DNA from: Agrocybe praecox
Lineage: Eukaryota > Basidiomycota > Agaricomycetes > Agaricales > Agrocybaceae
Reading direction: 5' to 3'
NCBI GenBank assembly: GCA_964017145.1
Contig: OZ024847.1
Location: forward strand, 124,001-188,000
DNA: 64,000 nt
Shown here: one piece after another, positions 35,101 through 47,592 of the stretch
Position numbering within the stretch: position 1 is the first letter of the stretch
Layout: every line of letters starts with the position of its first letter
Translations under genes and position numbers: made by a program
Notes under the pieces: model-generated
Seen by the model: the letters and a program-made list of their open reading frames with translations, nothing else
The model's database searches: none
Told to the model about the DNA's origin: nothing

Positions 35101-37397
35101 GCTGGAAGAAGAACGTCCGACATGCAAATTATGGACACCTGTTCAGAAGGTGTTCAATTGGTCTCCATGGTCCATCTCGGATGGGGTCGAGCACCTTGAT
35201 GATGACGATAATCCCGGTATTATTATTATTATTTTCGATCCTTTTTGAACCATTTCTTAAGGTTCGTTTGCAGATGTAATCGAAGGCCTGCCACGCGATC
35301 GTGCTGCTTCAAATGCCTTGTATAGTCGTGGCCCTTTGACGAACTATCCCACATCCGACCACGACCTTCCCTCTCATATGACTGGACCTGCATTTCCATC
35401 CCATGAAGACGAGGATTTAGGAATACCCAAGAGACGTGATCCTGATGCCCTTCCTCCGCGCAATATCGTCGAGTCGCTCTTGAATCTATCCTACAAATTC
35501 TTCTTGAGTTTGGGTTCAGGAAATGTCATTTTCGCTGTCAAGGCTGGAATCCTGACTGTTGCGCTGAGTCTTCCTAGTTTCCTCAAGAATTCAGCTCAGT
35601 TTGCTTACGGTAAGCAAAGTGGCTTATTTGGGCTTTTTCTTCTTTTCTTTTTTTTCATAATCACTTATTTGCATCGTCATCTTTAGAGAATAAATTCCTT
35701 TGGGCGATGTATGTTGGATCCTCTTCTTTATCTTGACATACGCACTAAATCACTCTCCCACAGATTTATGGGACAACTAACAATACAGCGCTTTCGAGGT
35801 GATACCGTCTTCGGTACATCTGCCAGGATTGTTAGTACGTTCTTCGGTGGTATCGTTGGTATGGTCATGTGGTACGTATTCTCTCTTTATCACACCATCT
35901 CTATAAAAATTGTTTACTGATCTATAACTATTTCTAGGTATATTTCCTGCGGTAGTGGTCACGGAAATGCATATGGACTTGCTGCAGTTTGCGCGGTCTG
36001 TTTCCCCTTCTTTTTCTACGCGAGGTTGTACTGGCCTATTCCTCCGATGCGGAATATTATTTTCTTTGTCACCGCCATGTTGGTCAGATTTTGGCTTGTT
36101 TAATTTCGAGTCGAATCTTTGTTGACAACTAGACATCAGGTCATCGGATATTCGTATCAAGACATACACATCAGCGTTCCTGGAACACCTGGCGCTGGTT
36201 GGTCTGTGGCTTGGGTACGTCCATGTGCATATTTTCAGTGTATGCAAGCATCATACTAAGGAATTCTTGCTTAGAGGCGATTCGTCCTTGTTACCGCCGG
36301 TGTTGTGGCTGCATTGTACGTCTAGCAACAAAGAATTATAACGAATATTTTTTTCTGACTCTTTTTGTAAAAGCATTGCATCCCTCTTCCCACCAACAAC
36401 GACAATTCGACGTTATCAGCGAACGCTGTTATCTACGACGTCGTCTGAGATGGGAACAATTTATTGTGCGATCCTCTCCTTCGCTAATACCAAGCATGAA
36501 CCGGAGGTTCAAGAAATCATATCGAGTCTGTTGGCTATCCGCAATAAACTCGCAAGATCTGCCACCATGAATAGTAACGTAATATACGAGGTATTTCAAG
36601 TGTTATCTACTCTCCATTCAATCCTTTTTACTGATTGCCGTCGATTTAGTATTCTTTACGAGGACGTTGGCCTGCCGATAGATACAAAAAAGTCGCAGAT
36701 CTTCAAGTGTAAGCAACATACATAAATAAATGCGATTAGCGCGGCTGAAGGTGGATTTCCAGGGCGATCTCATATTCTCTTTCCCATCTTATGTCGGTGA
36801 TTGAGCATCTTGAGCCAGCATGGTCTCGTGCGTTCCTGAAGCGCACGAGGTTCATGGATCCCGGCTTTCAAGGGGATGTTCTCGCTGTCATTTGTGCGTC
36901 GCTTCTGTATGTCGACTTTTCCCATTACTTATTCCTCTTCAATACACAGCCATGATCTCCTTCTCCCTGCGTACGGGAAACCCGCTTCCACAAATTACTC
37001 CTTGTCCTTTGATAGACAGATTCATGCTCAAGTATCACGGCCTGGACGTTATTCATAAGGACGCCGAAGAAGATTATGGTCTTCCACGTACACTATCTGT
37101 GGAAACATTGAAAAATGAACAGTACTTGTATGTCTTCTATTCTGTAATTTATATTCTGCGTTAACTGGTTTACCTTTGATTAGAATGTTCTGCGTCGGCA
37201 TATCGACGGCATTTGGCATAATTAATCGTCTCGATAGGCTAATGCTCGCTGTGAAGGAAATTGTTGGCGAGCAGTATCATATCCATGGGGTTGGAACTGT
37301 ACGTAACCCATACGCGAATTTGAGACCTTCGGGAGCTGGTGGAGGCATACCGATGGAATCGAGAACCAATACCGTACATTTTGAACCACCAGTATAG
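32126..37397 (+). CDS. FUSC/ArAE-type membrane transporter (brefeldin A sensitivity-related family)
   Basis: A long gene with at least a dozen exons. The first are 32126-32534, 32634-32721, 32771-32991, 33045-34119, 34180-34485, 34582-34987, then from 35084. After an acidic N-terminus come membrane helices (ALVAWVSLVLFVIPKVEAVL, ASILSPPSDPFMAVLEREIL, VIIAVFLFLGTTFLLFL, YPFPFYLLGQAILIP), the layout of the fungal ER transporter 6TM N-terminal domain. A long cytosolic region carries a His-rich stretch near 33850-33955, then a second set of helices from about 35480 (FFLSLGSGNVIFAVKAGILTV), typical of FUSC-like proteins. The C-terminus includes AYGKPAST and ends RTNTVHFEPPV. Family members are linked to aromatic acid efflux and drug sensitivity; the substrate is unknown. 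One donor (34486) is GTTCGT. Exons after 35216 were recognised but not fully delimited. Confidence 0.85.
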
Positions 37398-38263
37398 CTA
37401 CCTATTACCCAGGTTTGTATAGACCAATAGCAATTTCATGTGCGTCGTTCTTATCGTAACTGCTTCCATACTTTTTTACTGATTCCACACAGTGCTAAGC
37501 CTCACATACCGTGCTCCCCTTTCTTAAGGTTTTGAAACAGCGCTGGCCATTAAATCATCCTTCTGATTTACGGTTCTCTACAACCCGTGTCGCACAAGGA
37601 ATTCATCGGAGTCAGCTTCATTCTACACCATCATCTGACCTGTCTTCCAAATTGCGTCTCCAATTCAATGGATTGACGCCTTGCGTCGTCTCTTTTCAAA
37701 TAGTTTTGCGCTGTTATCACAGGATTTCACTGCGAGGACACCGATAAAGCTAGAATCGGAAAGTATGTACTAGGTATAGTCACGAGTCTAAATGTTCATC
37801 AGCCAAATTATGCTCTGCGCCACCTTGCTTTCTGTCTCTTTCTCTGTTACATATGTATGTTTGTCCCAATCAGTCTTCGGTCATCGTTGCCCACTCTGGC
37901 AGTTGTTCCGACTCGTCGCGGTACCGGGTGAAATTTAATATTCATGTGTAACGAGCTGCAGTTCTGTAGCGAGGGAGACGCGCACGCGGCCATGATCGAT
38001 CATCGATCATCTGTTATACATCCGAAATATGAATCAGATGGTGGTTTAAATTTTAAATGTTTAAACCTGTTTAAACGTTTATTCGTCCTTATCGGGTTTT
38101 ATTTTATCCGCTACCCCACCTTCGACTACTTTCTTTAACCTTCCCCTCCTTTACATACGCGACCACTGGTTGCATCCCTCCTTTTGCGTCCAATTCGCGC
38201 CGTTTTTACAACATAGTGAGTCAGGTTTTGGGCGCCTGAACGTCTTCTCGAACTCGACAGGCC
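37398..38263. other. Intergenic, no supported gene
   Basis: The 78-codon frame at 37511-37747 has no motif. Includes small AT-rich palindromic patches near 38050. Confidence 0.4.
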
Positions 38264-39964
38264 ATGTCAATCGCCACTGTAGAGAACATGTTCGGCGCTA
38301 TTCTCATTGGATGTATCATTGCGGTTTTTCTCTTCGGTATCGTTACTGTTCAGTGTTATATGTACTTCGACCAGTACGAAGAAGACCATATCTCATTCAA
38401 GGCTTTGGTACGTTTCGCTTTATTCTTTACCAGCTTCTTCATTCTTTATCAGTTTGACGTAGGTTGGCGCCGTATGGTACGTAATGATTGGCGCGTGTCT
38501 GTGAAAAGTCGATTCTTAAGTTTCCCGCATCAAGGCTCCTAGAATTAGGACATACGATTGGTTCCTCGTACGAAATATACATCACCGCACTCGACCTTAT
38601 ACACGCTCGACCAAACGCAGGGGTTAGGTATCCGGCCTTTGGAGTTGTAACGATATTGGGTGGGATCATAACGATGCTTGTTCAGGTTAGCCAGCTCATT
38701 TCTTCCTCCCTATGTGGCATCTCAAACACTTTTGAAACATTACAGGGGTTCTTCTCGTATCGACTGTACAGGGTGCTGCCTAATCCATGGAAGTTCATAG
38801 GCACAATTTGTGGTCTGGCCGGTGTCACTCGTTGCGTCTTGAGCTTTTACACTGGGATCAATGGCATCTTGGCGTCGCGAATGGTTGATTTCGAAAGGGG
38901 ATTCCAGACGAATATCACCGTTTTACTCGTCATGGGTTCTCTCATCGACATCGTTATCGCTATAGCTATGTTATACTTCCTGGTAAAGAAGAGAGAAGGC
39001 GCTATTAGGAGGCAAGTAACGTTTTCCCAATACATTATTGTTGTGGTATTGAAACAAGCTCTTCTAGACTAATTGACCGATTGATTGCGTATACTATTCG
39101 TAAGTCTTTCTTGCGTGGCCTTTGTATTATCGTTTCGCTTATTCGCTCTTTTCAGGGACCGGATTAATAACCAGGTATCCCTACCTAGTCACGAAGATGA
39201 TATGTATTCTTCTGACACCATTTATAGCATCGGAGCAACTATAGTCGTTATTCTGGTGGGCTTCTTACATTTATCTCAACGTATAATTGTTACTATATGT
39301 TTTAGTTCCGCACGAAGGCTCACACTCGTACGCTTTTGTCTCTCGTCCTTTATTAATTATAAAAAATTTCTGTTTTATTCTCGCAGTCTTATACCTCGCT
39401 GCATATACCTGTCTCGCTAAACGTGGGTTCCCTTTTTTTTTGTGTCATTGACACACTAGAATTAATATTCCCCGAATAGTCTATTCGAACTCGTTGCTTT
39501 CGGCGCTCAATTCGCGTGCCAAGTCAAGAGATAATCTTTCAAAATCTACCTCCGGAGAAGCTCCTCCCGCAAGATTAAAACAAGAAAGAAGGGTAACGAA
39601 TGGCTCCATGCGTCGAAAATCAGTATGTTATAGATTCTGTCCTCAATAATTCGGTAACTTACATTTTTTAGTTCTACAACAAGCCGATATCTATAGAGAT
39701 GAAAACTACGACCATGATCGAAAATGATCCTGAGAGTGGATACTACAATGTTCGTTGGTCATTCCTGTCTTTCTTGGTGAATGATGCGTGTAACTGACAT
39801 AAACATTCTAATATAATTAGTTACCATATTCGCCATCGCTCAACAGCGCCACTCCACTGACGAATTACGAAGAAAAACCAAATGGGTGGAGAAGTACTTC
39901 GGCACACTCGCCGCCACCTCAACCTCTCTTCATGTCATCGTCAAAAGAGGAGTCGAACTGCTGA
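38264..39964 (+). CDS. DUF6534-like seven-helix membrane protein
   Basis: The first exon (38264-38407) encodes MFGAILIGCIIAVFLFGIVTVQCYMYFDQYEEDHISFKAL, split by the intron exactly where DUF6534-type genes are usually split before VGAVW. Later exons give LLELGHTIGSSYEIY, TILGGIITMLVQ, then FFSYRLYRVLPNPW, helices around GLAGVTRCVL and LIDIVIAIAMLYFL, then LIDRLIAYTIR joined to TGLIT, and the tail YSNSLLSALNSR. These features follow the whole DUF6534 pattern. The last intron (from 39750, donor GTTCGT) leads to a hydrophilic tail ending MSSSKEESNC at 39964. The family is expanded in Agaricomycetes and its function is unknown. Exons around 39150-39440 were inferred only roughly. Confidence 0.75.
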
Positions 39965-40365
39965 TTAAGCTCATTTTCTGGTACCTCACGCTTAGACTTT
40001 TGAGGCGCTTTCGGTTCGATTTTCACTACCATTTGTATTATTATATTTCGCAGTATATCTATATTTTTAATTTATCTTCGAACAGACGATGTAATTTTTG
40101 TATATTATAATTTTTTGCTTTGTGAATGGAAAGGAACTTCAGGCTCCTCTGGAAGGGAAATGTTTGCCTCCAACTGAACACACGGACGATTGTTAAAGAT
40201 GCCGTGATGCCGTATAAACCTGGAGGTTGTAACATAACAGTCAACAACAAAGAACGAACTGACCAGCCGGCGCCGCCAAAGGGTGAAGGCACACCAAAGC
40301 TCTTTAACACACTCGTGCCTTTGACTTCGTATTAACGAATAGGATTCAAGAAACGACGAATAAAA
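39965..40365. other. Intergenic, no supported gene
   Basis: AT-rich around 40030-40110; upstream region of LSM6. Confidence 0.4.
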
Positions 40366-40780
40366 ATGGACGATAGCCCTCAGCCACCCTCAGACGAGCA
40401 GTCGCCACCACTACCACCACCCCAGCCTCCATCGCACACTGGTTCACCTACTGATTTCCTCAAAGGTGTTGTTGGGAAAAGAGTGGTTGTGCGATTGGTG
40501 TCCGGGGTTGATTATAAAGGCGCGTTAAGTGCGCTTTCGTGATCCATGACATTCTTGTGACCGTTTCCACCTCTTTCAGGATTACTTTCGTGCTTGGATG
40601 GATTTATGAACATCGCGTTGGAGCAGACGGAGGAGCATGTTAATGGAAAGATTACCAATCGATATGGGGATGCCTTTGTCAGGGGAAATAATGGTACGTG
40701 ATGTAATATTGTTTTGCGAACGTATACTAACTCTGCAATTTCTCTCAGTATTGTATATTTCGGCTGACGAGCCACTGTGA
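40366..40780 (+). CDS. LSM6: U6 snRNA-associated Sm-like protein LSm6
   Basis: Exons 40366-40519, 40580-40693 and 40749-40780 give 99 aa. A Pro/Ser-rich N-terminus of about 30 aa precedes a near-canonical Sm fold: DFLKGVVGKRVVVRLVSGVD, then SCLDGFMNIALEQTEEHVNG, then YGDAFVRGNNVLYIS, which includes the Sm2 motif. LSm6 is part of the LSm1-7 ring (mRNA decay) and the LSm2-8 ring (binding the U6 snRNA 3' end). The first intron begins with GC (40520) rather than GT if the conserved Lys-Gly-Leu-Leu-Ser junction is kept. The N-terminal extension is longer than in yeast and animal LSm6, as common in basidiomycetes. Confidence 0.93.
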
Positions 40781-43300
40781 ACCAGCGAACCTTCAGTATG
40801 AATGTGTATCACATTTTGCCTGCACTCTAACGATAATTTCATGAAATAACCCACGAATGCCCTCACAGTCAGCTTGGTCAAACAATCCCTGGCGTCTGAT
40901 ATTCGACTTTCCGGAGAGCCATCCGCTGAGAGTACGTACCAACCACTCATCCCTATGTGGATTATGAGGAAAATGTCGTCAAATTGTTACGCAAGTTTAC
41001 GTCCCACTACGAGTCCTTACTTGGCTGGGCTGGATTATCGACAAAGAAATATGGCAAAAGCCCCAGGAGAATACCCAAAATGATTTAACAGTATGGTTTT
41101 AACGATCTTCAGCCTATTTCACTAATTCCGTCTGTAAGGTCGATACGAACTGAAGCTGAAGAGTGGTACGAGGTCAAGCTCAAGATTTACTGGTATACCT
41201 GCTATCCGTCAAAGGTCCTTTAGTCCCACGTCTATGATCATCTGGTACTTTGTCATCGTCGTACACATTGTAGCTAACGATGACGTGCCTACTATGGCAA
41301 TCACATATTATCAGGCATTTTACACTCCTTGTGGCGGTACTTGAGGCGGATGGGCTCCGAGTACGTAACCCTTATGCGGGCCCCATCATCCTTTCACCAC
41401 TTGTTGGCCTTGTACTCTGATGAATTTTGCGTCTCAGGCTGCAAAAAAATTTCCACTCGAAGAGTTTCTTTCGCCACCATATCTGCCAACAAGCTTGAAG
41501 GTTCCAAAACTGCACAGAGCACACCCTCAAGGCCTCAGGCCTGAGGCGGTATTGGACGACCGAAGCTCTTTTTATACGAACATGCCGGAGCTTGGTCGGC
41601 CGCGCGACACAATAAATGCATTGATCATGATCGCGCTTCCCCCGCGAGAGGCGCGGTCAATACTGACTACTTAAAACGATGAGGCCATCCTTTCGATGGA
41701 TTTTCCTCTGTATGTAATTTCTTCTGGTATATACTACGCATCGTATTTCAAACTTTACTATGTAGTATGAGAACACAGAAATATCTTCTTTTATTAAAAG
41801 CTTGAACTCGGGCAAGGACGAAGCTCCGACATTGGGTTTTGCGACGATTTCTTGTGACATATAATTAAATTCCTCTGGCATCCACAATATAGACGTATGT
41901 ACGGCCCGGAATTTGAAGCGAACTGACTACCCCTATTTTATCGTGCGTTTCCCCAGTACCTCTAGTCTTTAATAAGCTGATAGATAATTCGAAAAGGTTC
42001 AGGGTCTCTTGGACGTGGTTCGCTCTTTTTCGTCGCATGCGTATCGTTCTACCCGTTGCTATCTCAATAGCCAGGTGAGGTGCATGAAGCATTCAAGATT
42101 TATAGGTGAATATTTGAGCACCCATATCTCGACACTCGAAGTGTCATAACACCCCGTGCGGGGAAGTGGGTTTTATTGAGTATGGAATAGATCTGTCCTA
42201 ATTCTTAATAAGGTCGGGAGCCTGATCGTCTAAATAATAACCGTGGAGGGGCTTCAGAAGACCTTCTGGGCTCTAGCAGCTTCCCTGGGCTTGGATTTTG
42301 AAACCCTTTCCTTCCTTGCTGGTTACGAGCGGTATTTTTTCTTTCTTTTTCATTTAGTATATTTGCCAATATTCTCGAAATGAAAATATTCCTCTCAGAG
42401 CTAGCACGACACTAGATATCGCAGCCTCTAAAACGACGTTGATCTTGCCTGTATATATTTTTGATCAAACAATAAGTTCCGGACTATAAATAGTACTGCA
42501 ACAGGTTTTGGCGCTTATTCATACGTAACTCAATTCCTTCACTTGGGATGATTAGCGCCTGTAAATTTCGCAGGTATGGGCACTACGCTGTGAAATACAT
42601 AGGAGTCACTGGTCGGAAATTCTCCATTTGAATCGTCGAGATTCATACGACTTCCGCAACTAGTATGAAACACTGACGCAACAGGTGGCGCCTTTTTTAC
42701 TTGAATTCAAATATTTCCCTTCCATTCAAGGTCATTCCAGGAGGTCCAAAGGAGCTAACTACTCTGAACCTGCCTTCTTTAAGTACCACACCACCGAAGG
42801 CACTTTGTCAATGAGGCCCATCAAGGTTCTCGCTGAGAAGGGCTCTGCCCAGAAGATTGAGGACCTTCACCCCGCAAACGACCTTGCGGCTCTTGCGACT
42901 CACACAGACTATTTGGTTATTCAATCGTTCCCTCCTTCACCTCTACTATATATATTTATATTGACATCGATCTCATTCTCTTTGATCATATTCTAGGATG
43001 CATAATAAGCTAATAATTCGTATTCATCCAGGAATATTATTCGTATAAATATGTAGATTTTTGATCAATAAAATTTTATGACACCGCATACTCTTTTGTA
43101 TTTTAAGTTTAAAGGCAGGATAAGCACTGCATAATATGTAGGAAAACTTGTCGTAAGTTCTGTATACGACCCGCAATTTCTAAAAGACATAAAGTTTCAA
43201 CAACCGTGTGAATGCGCTCCTATCCTAAATACATATCTCCCTGGCACTTCAATTATGAATTCTGGTTACTGTTAGCTCTGGTAAATGGCCATCAAACTAA
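40781..43300. other. Gene-poor stretch with fragments
   Basis: Frames at 41329-41544, 41420-41674 and 42685-42996 show some coding-like composition (for example KHAYHTTEG-like and LPPREARSIL-like stretches) but no family, start or splice model can be supported. Some may be decayed genes. Confidence 0.35.
42685..42996 (+). other. Orphan coding-like frame
   Basis: About 75 codons (42718-42930) have third-position C bias and a protein-like composition (SEPAFFKYHTTEGTLSM, AQKIEDLHPANDLAALATH), then the frame runs into AT-rich DNA. This could be a gene remnant or an isolated exon. I do not recognise it. Confidence 0.3.
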
Positions 43301-44320
43301 TTATGGCGCAGCGCGTCTCTCCTTTCCACTAATCAGGTACACTGCAGCTCGCATCTCCAACAAAGGATCCTCGGATGGCTCGAGACCAGGGACTCTTGGG
43401 ATGGGGTCGAAGATAATGTGCTTCTGCTCCTTCTCGTTGTCTTTGACCACTTCCTCGACCTTGATGACACCGAGTTCCACGATCTTGCGAGATTCGGGCC
43501 AGTGAATGGTAGCGTCGTTCGTCACATCTCCTTCCTCTGCGACTTGGGCCAGGAGGCGGAAGGTGAAAGCGCCATCGCCCCCGGCAGAGACGCGTGCAGC
43601 GATTTCTTCATGCAAGTAGTTGGGTCCACGACTCTCGACCTCAGCTTGGGAGAGCGTCTCTACGCCTAGGTCTGGGACAATCTGGTAGCGAATGAAAGTC
43701 TCCTTGCCATCAGCAGCGATGAGCTTGAACGCGGTGACGCCAAAGTACTTCTCCTTTGCGAAACTGGTCGGCGCGGGCTTGGGAGCTTGGACGAATGCGA
43801 GAGCAGGAGGATGGGATCCCACGTACTTCTCAATGGGCAATGGCGATTCTCCTCCGGCTGATGAGGCAGCAATAGCCCTTAAGAAGTCGAGAAAGTCTGC
43901 ACCAGTGCGTGCGGGGAAGAAGGGGGTGGAATGGGCGACGATGTCGGTATGCTTTCGGTATCCATAATTGAAACGAACAGCGATACCGCGTGGATCAGCA
44001 TGGGAATCCGTATCAGGAATGTTCGGAATACCAGTCGAGTTAGAGAATCGGACTGTAATTGGTGTTGAAGGTGCGTTGAACTGTGGTGCCGTGGAAAGGT
44101 CGGCAGCGGTTGAAGAAGGTGTAAATGTTCCGCTGAGTAAAATCCCTTTGGCATGAGCTTGATAACAAGACACGACCTTTTGTTAGATACAGATGCGTAG
44201 CACTTTTTTTGAGGACACCTTACCTGGGCGGAGACCTGGATGCGACCCAAAGATAGTTTGAAGTTGTGCGACGAGATCGCGACCGGTTTGCATTAAGACT
44301 TCATCGGTTGGGAAAGGCAT
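43301..44320 (-). CDS. SrpA-like small heme catalase/peroxidase
   Basis: Exon 1 (44320-44224) and exon 2 (44157-43301) give 317 aa. The start MPFPTDEVLMQTGRDLVAQL is followed by HPGLRPAHAKGILLSG, where the His of HAKG matches the distal catalase His, then FTPSSTA, VRFSNSTGIPNIPDTDSHADPRG (split by catalase-like FSN and DPRG motifs), and the C-terminal RAAVYLIS, where R-x3-Y fits the proximal heme-ligand Tyr. It lacks the long C-terminal regions of full catalases and has the length of the SrpA-type clade. It probably breaks down peroxides or uses them for substrate oxidation. No signal peptide, so cytosolic or peroxisomal; no clear PTS1 at the end (RRAAP). Confidence 0.88.
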
Positions 44321-45378
44321 GGTGATAAAACACTCGGGAATTAGCAACAACGACTGGATAAGAGGAGATTGCGAGGTTTGTCGATGCCTTAATTCTCAAA
44401 ATGGAGAGCCCTTCTTATATGGCGAGCAGACTCCAACTTGGCGAAGCATGATCACAAGAGAGATAACGAGAAAGACAGTGTTACGGAGCTCGTGGCGTCG
44501 ATAATTTGAATCAGAGTTTCACCAATCATAAAAGTGATTTGACCATGATTGATTTATGGTCTGCTGCGGTGTAGCGGCCAAAATACGATTCATTTGTTGT
44601 ATCACGCAGAGCTATTATTGGATGAACCATCATCCCGTGTGTCCCCATAATCAAGGCGGAGCAAGGGTCACCATGTCCGAGCAATGTCCGAGCCTGAAGA
44701 CGGCCGTAATGTACAGACGCTGTTGCGTTAAATGCGTTAAGTACATGTAAATCCCGAAATTACAATGGTTCTGAGAAAATGTACCACTAACGCTGTTGCG
44801 TTAAATGCGTGAGGTGCATCTAAATCCTAGAATTTGGAAAGCAGAACGGATAGAGCGGATATGCGGATGTATGTTCTTTCCTTGAAGGTTGAAGTCTGTG
44901 TTTATAAAATAAAGACGTTATGTTAAATACAGGTCGCTCAAATCACTGGGATTCGCAGACGCCACGCACGAATATTATGTATCATCCCGCGAAACTTCGT
45001 AGTACGCAACATCTCAGATGATAATAATAGCGAAATTCCGACATCATAGGCAAGAAGCTTGAAGATCGACGTCAATCCTGCGAAACAGTGGATTTACTTT
45101 AGATGAATTAGAGGAGATGATATTGGTGGAAATTAAGGTAACAGAACTTGACCGATCTAAGCTAAACCGTTGGATCCTGCTCAAATGCTTAGTATTGTAT
45201 CAAATACGTTGTCTAACAGTTATGGTACTTTAGTCAAACATATACTGCACATGAGCCCCACCAATTTTCTCTCCATTATGATACCTAGTGTTCACTCTTT
45301 TCCTTCCACTCGGCATATCATGAACACTGAGAAATATTAATATTAATTCCTTCGCGTACAATTTTAGACACCCAACAC
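44321..45378. other. Intergenic with a short tandem duplication
   Basis: No gene is supported. A block of about 55 bp containing CGCTGTTGCGTTAAATGCGT occurs at about 44712-44766 and again at about 44790-44846. Confidence 0.45.
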
Positions 45379-46026
45379 TTACGAAACGTCAGCGTGCTTG
45401 AATTGCTGGAGATTCTTAGTATCATGCCAGCCCTTTTGCGCAAGTTTCTTTGCCTTCTCCCCATGTTGCGAGTATCCAGGTCCGTGGTAATTGACATTGA
45501 CATGGTAAGGGACCTTATTGGCCTTTGCATCCTTCTTTGCGTCGGCGGCAATCTTCTTCCCAGTAGCGACGTATTGCTTGTGTCCTTCCTTAAATTGCTT
45601 CTTCCTCTCCTTCTCGGAAAGCTCAGCGGCGGTGGGCTCTTTCTTTGGTCGCCTAATCTTGGCTTTAAGTTTGGATGCGGCTGAGGTTCTGCCATCAAAA
45701 AGGAAACGTTGAGTTCAAGATTGGGCCAAACGAAGGAAGACGTACATTGCTTTAAATGAGCGTGCGTCGATTTCTTCTGTAATTCCTAGGTCGGCGCGTC
45801 GTAACAGCTCAGTGACCAGAGCTTCGTTATTTCTCTGTAAAAGCGAGTCCAAAGAAAAGGGATAAATAATTTCATTCCACGTTTAATACCCAATGTGGTG
45901 AAACACGCTCACCGCTACCAGATCCGTGCCAGACGACTCATAATTGTTAACTGGAGCGGCAGTTACTGATCCAACGAGGGAAGCGGCGACGAAGGGAAGA
46001 AGGGCAGAGATGACAGTGAACTTCAT
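45379..46026 (-). CDS. Lysine-rich small secreted protein, 170 aa
   Basis: Exons 46026-45913, 45834-45746 and 45688-45379 join in phase to give 170 aa. A clear signal peptide (MKFTVISALLPFVAASLVGS, then VTAAPV) is followed by a polar segment (LLRRADLGITEEIDARSF) that resembles a propeptide, and then a highly basic Lys/Ala/Gln-rich region (AAELSEKERKKQFKEGHKQY) and VPYHVNVNYHGPGYSQHGEK near the end. There are no Cys. I do not recognise a characterised family. It would be a small secreted protein of the kind common in mushroom secretomes. Another frame on the same strand is open over the last exon but lacks this coherent spliced model. Confidence 0.65.
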
Positions 46027-47097
46027 GATGAGCGTGATTAGCTTGTGTTATGCTGAGGGTACTGTTGATTTGGGTGTATCGACGAGGTCAACTCGCGGAT
46101 TAGGCAGTGATGTGGGGGGGATGAGACCGGCTCTAAGGATTCTGTGTCTGTCTCCAGGTGTTTTATACATGGAATTACGCGATTTCTCCCGACGTGGGTC
46201 CCATTTTGCTTCGTATCCGATGATGGGTGAAATTTGCGATCACAGCGTGGAGCTGCTTTGATGCGTGAACCAGATAAAGCTAAACCCACCTGAGTGCGGT
46301 TACAGACTAAGCATGCTTTAGCGTAATTTGTGGTGGCATTCCATCATGATCATCGCTAATTGCTGATGACTAATCATCAATCATCGATCCATCATGGATG
46401 CAGATTTCTACATAACGTACTCCGGAGTCCGTGGATGATAAGAAAGAGTACGAGGACGATAACAGGAAACCTGGGGAAGCAGTACTGAGAGTGTAGCTAC
46501 GGTACTTGCTGATAGCTTGGTTATTTCATTTGAAATGAGCATTGTGTCTCGAGTCTCTAATAATGATGAGTTAAGCTTTGTAAATAGAAACGGATGTTTT
46601 GTGAGGAGGCCCCGCTCGACCTTAGTCCGATGTGACCTCAGCCCTCCTCGGCCAGACATGTACTATTTTTAGTACGCAAGTCCGGACCGTCCGGCCTCTT
46701 TTATTTTGGCGAAGATACCAGTCGTTGAGGCTAAGTCATATTCGGGTCATATAGTAATATCTGTCCAATATCTGTCGGTTGTATCATTCATTTATTATGC
46801 CATGTATCCCTGTACATACAGCAAATTATTCGAACCCGCCACTGCTTCTTCAGAACAAGAATAATCAACCATCCTCATGCTGCACTGCCTTTACTGCTAT
46901 GCAATACTTATAGAAGCACATTCTAGTATAAAGGATTCGAGTCAACCACAACCCTGCTGTTTCCCTTTATACAGAATCGCCACTCACTCATATAGCAAGT
47001 ATGAGTAACATCACCAACATAGTCGACATCCCTGCAATGGTTCCACTGAAAGCAGCAATCACGAATCCTCCTCTTCCCTTATCGACGGCTCAGTAAT
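46027..47097. other. Intergenic, no supported gene
   Basis: Only short frames. The last 100 bp encode a weak MSNITNIVDIP-like frame that stops before the next gene fragment. Confidence 0.4.
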
Positions 47098-47592
47098 ATG
47101 CGTACATCGATAAGCTATGCTCGATGGGGGGGAAGTCATTCCCAGGTCTCAATGTTTTACGCGTATACCCCGCGGGGCAAGATCAGTTATAAAACTATTC
47201 GAGAGGATCTTTTCTTTGGACACATAGTAATTGGTATTGTGTGCCTCGCTTTCGGTGGGATGCACATTCTGGCATGGTCCAACGAGTTTCCGAGCCGCAC
47301 AGAAGGTTTACTATGGAGAATCTTCAGTGTGGCAATCACAGCACTTCCGGTGGTATATGTTACACCGATCTTATTGCTCCGACCTTTCATGCCGAGTGGA
47401 GATGTGGCGCGCGGTAACCTGAGTATCGCTAACAAATTGGTAAATGTCTCAAGAATGTTTCAACTCGCTATCCCTCCTGTTTATTTTCTGGCGCGACTCT
47501 TCTTAATTATTGAAGTGGTTATCGCACTCAGGACTCTCCCTTCTTCTGCCTTCTTAAATATTACGTGGACTACTTACATCCATCATTTGTAA
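47098..47592 (+). pseudogene. 5'-truncated multi-pass membrane protein of an Agaricomycete family
   Basis: A 164-codon frame reads like the C-terminal third of a common mushroom membrane-protein family: GHIVIGIVCLAFGGMHILAW, FPSRTEGLLWRIFSVAITA, then PPVYFLARLFLIIEVVIALR and the near-terminal LPSSAFLNITWTTYIHHL. Family members, as I recall, run to about 400-500 aa with more helices upstream. Nothing upstream supplies the missing N-terminus in this window without stops, so this is a remnant or a gene whose earlier exons I cannot find. Coordinates are those of the open frame, and the ATG at 47098 need not be a true start. Confidence 0.6.

Noticed and set aside
41329..41674. Two overlapping plus-strand frames of 71 and 84 codons
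   Set aside because: No recognisable domain and mutual overlap. At most decayed coding sequence.
45318..45698. A 126-codon Arg-rich minus-strand frame
   Set aside because: The overlapping spliced model with a signal peptide and consistent phases explains the same bases better.
46830..46870. A GGTTCGAAT-like word on the minus strand that recalls a tRNA T-loop
   Set aside because: The bases around it cannot form the T-stem or the acceptor stem.
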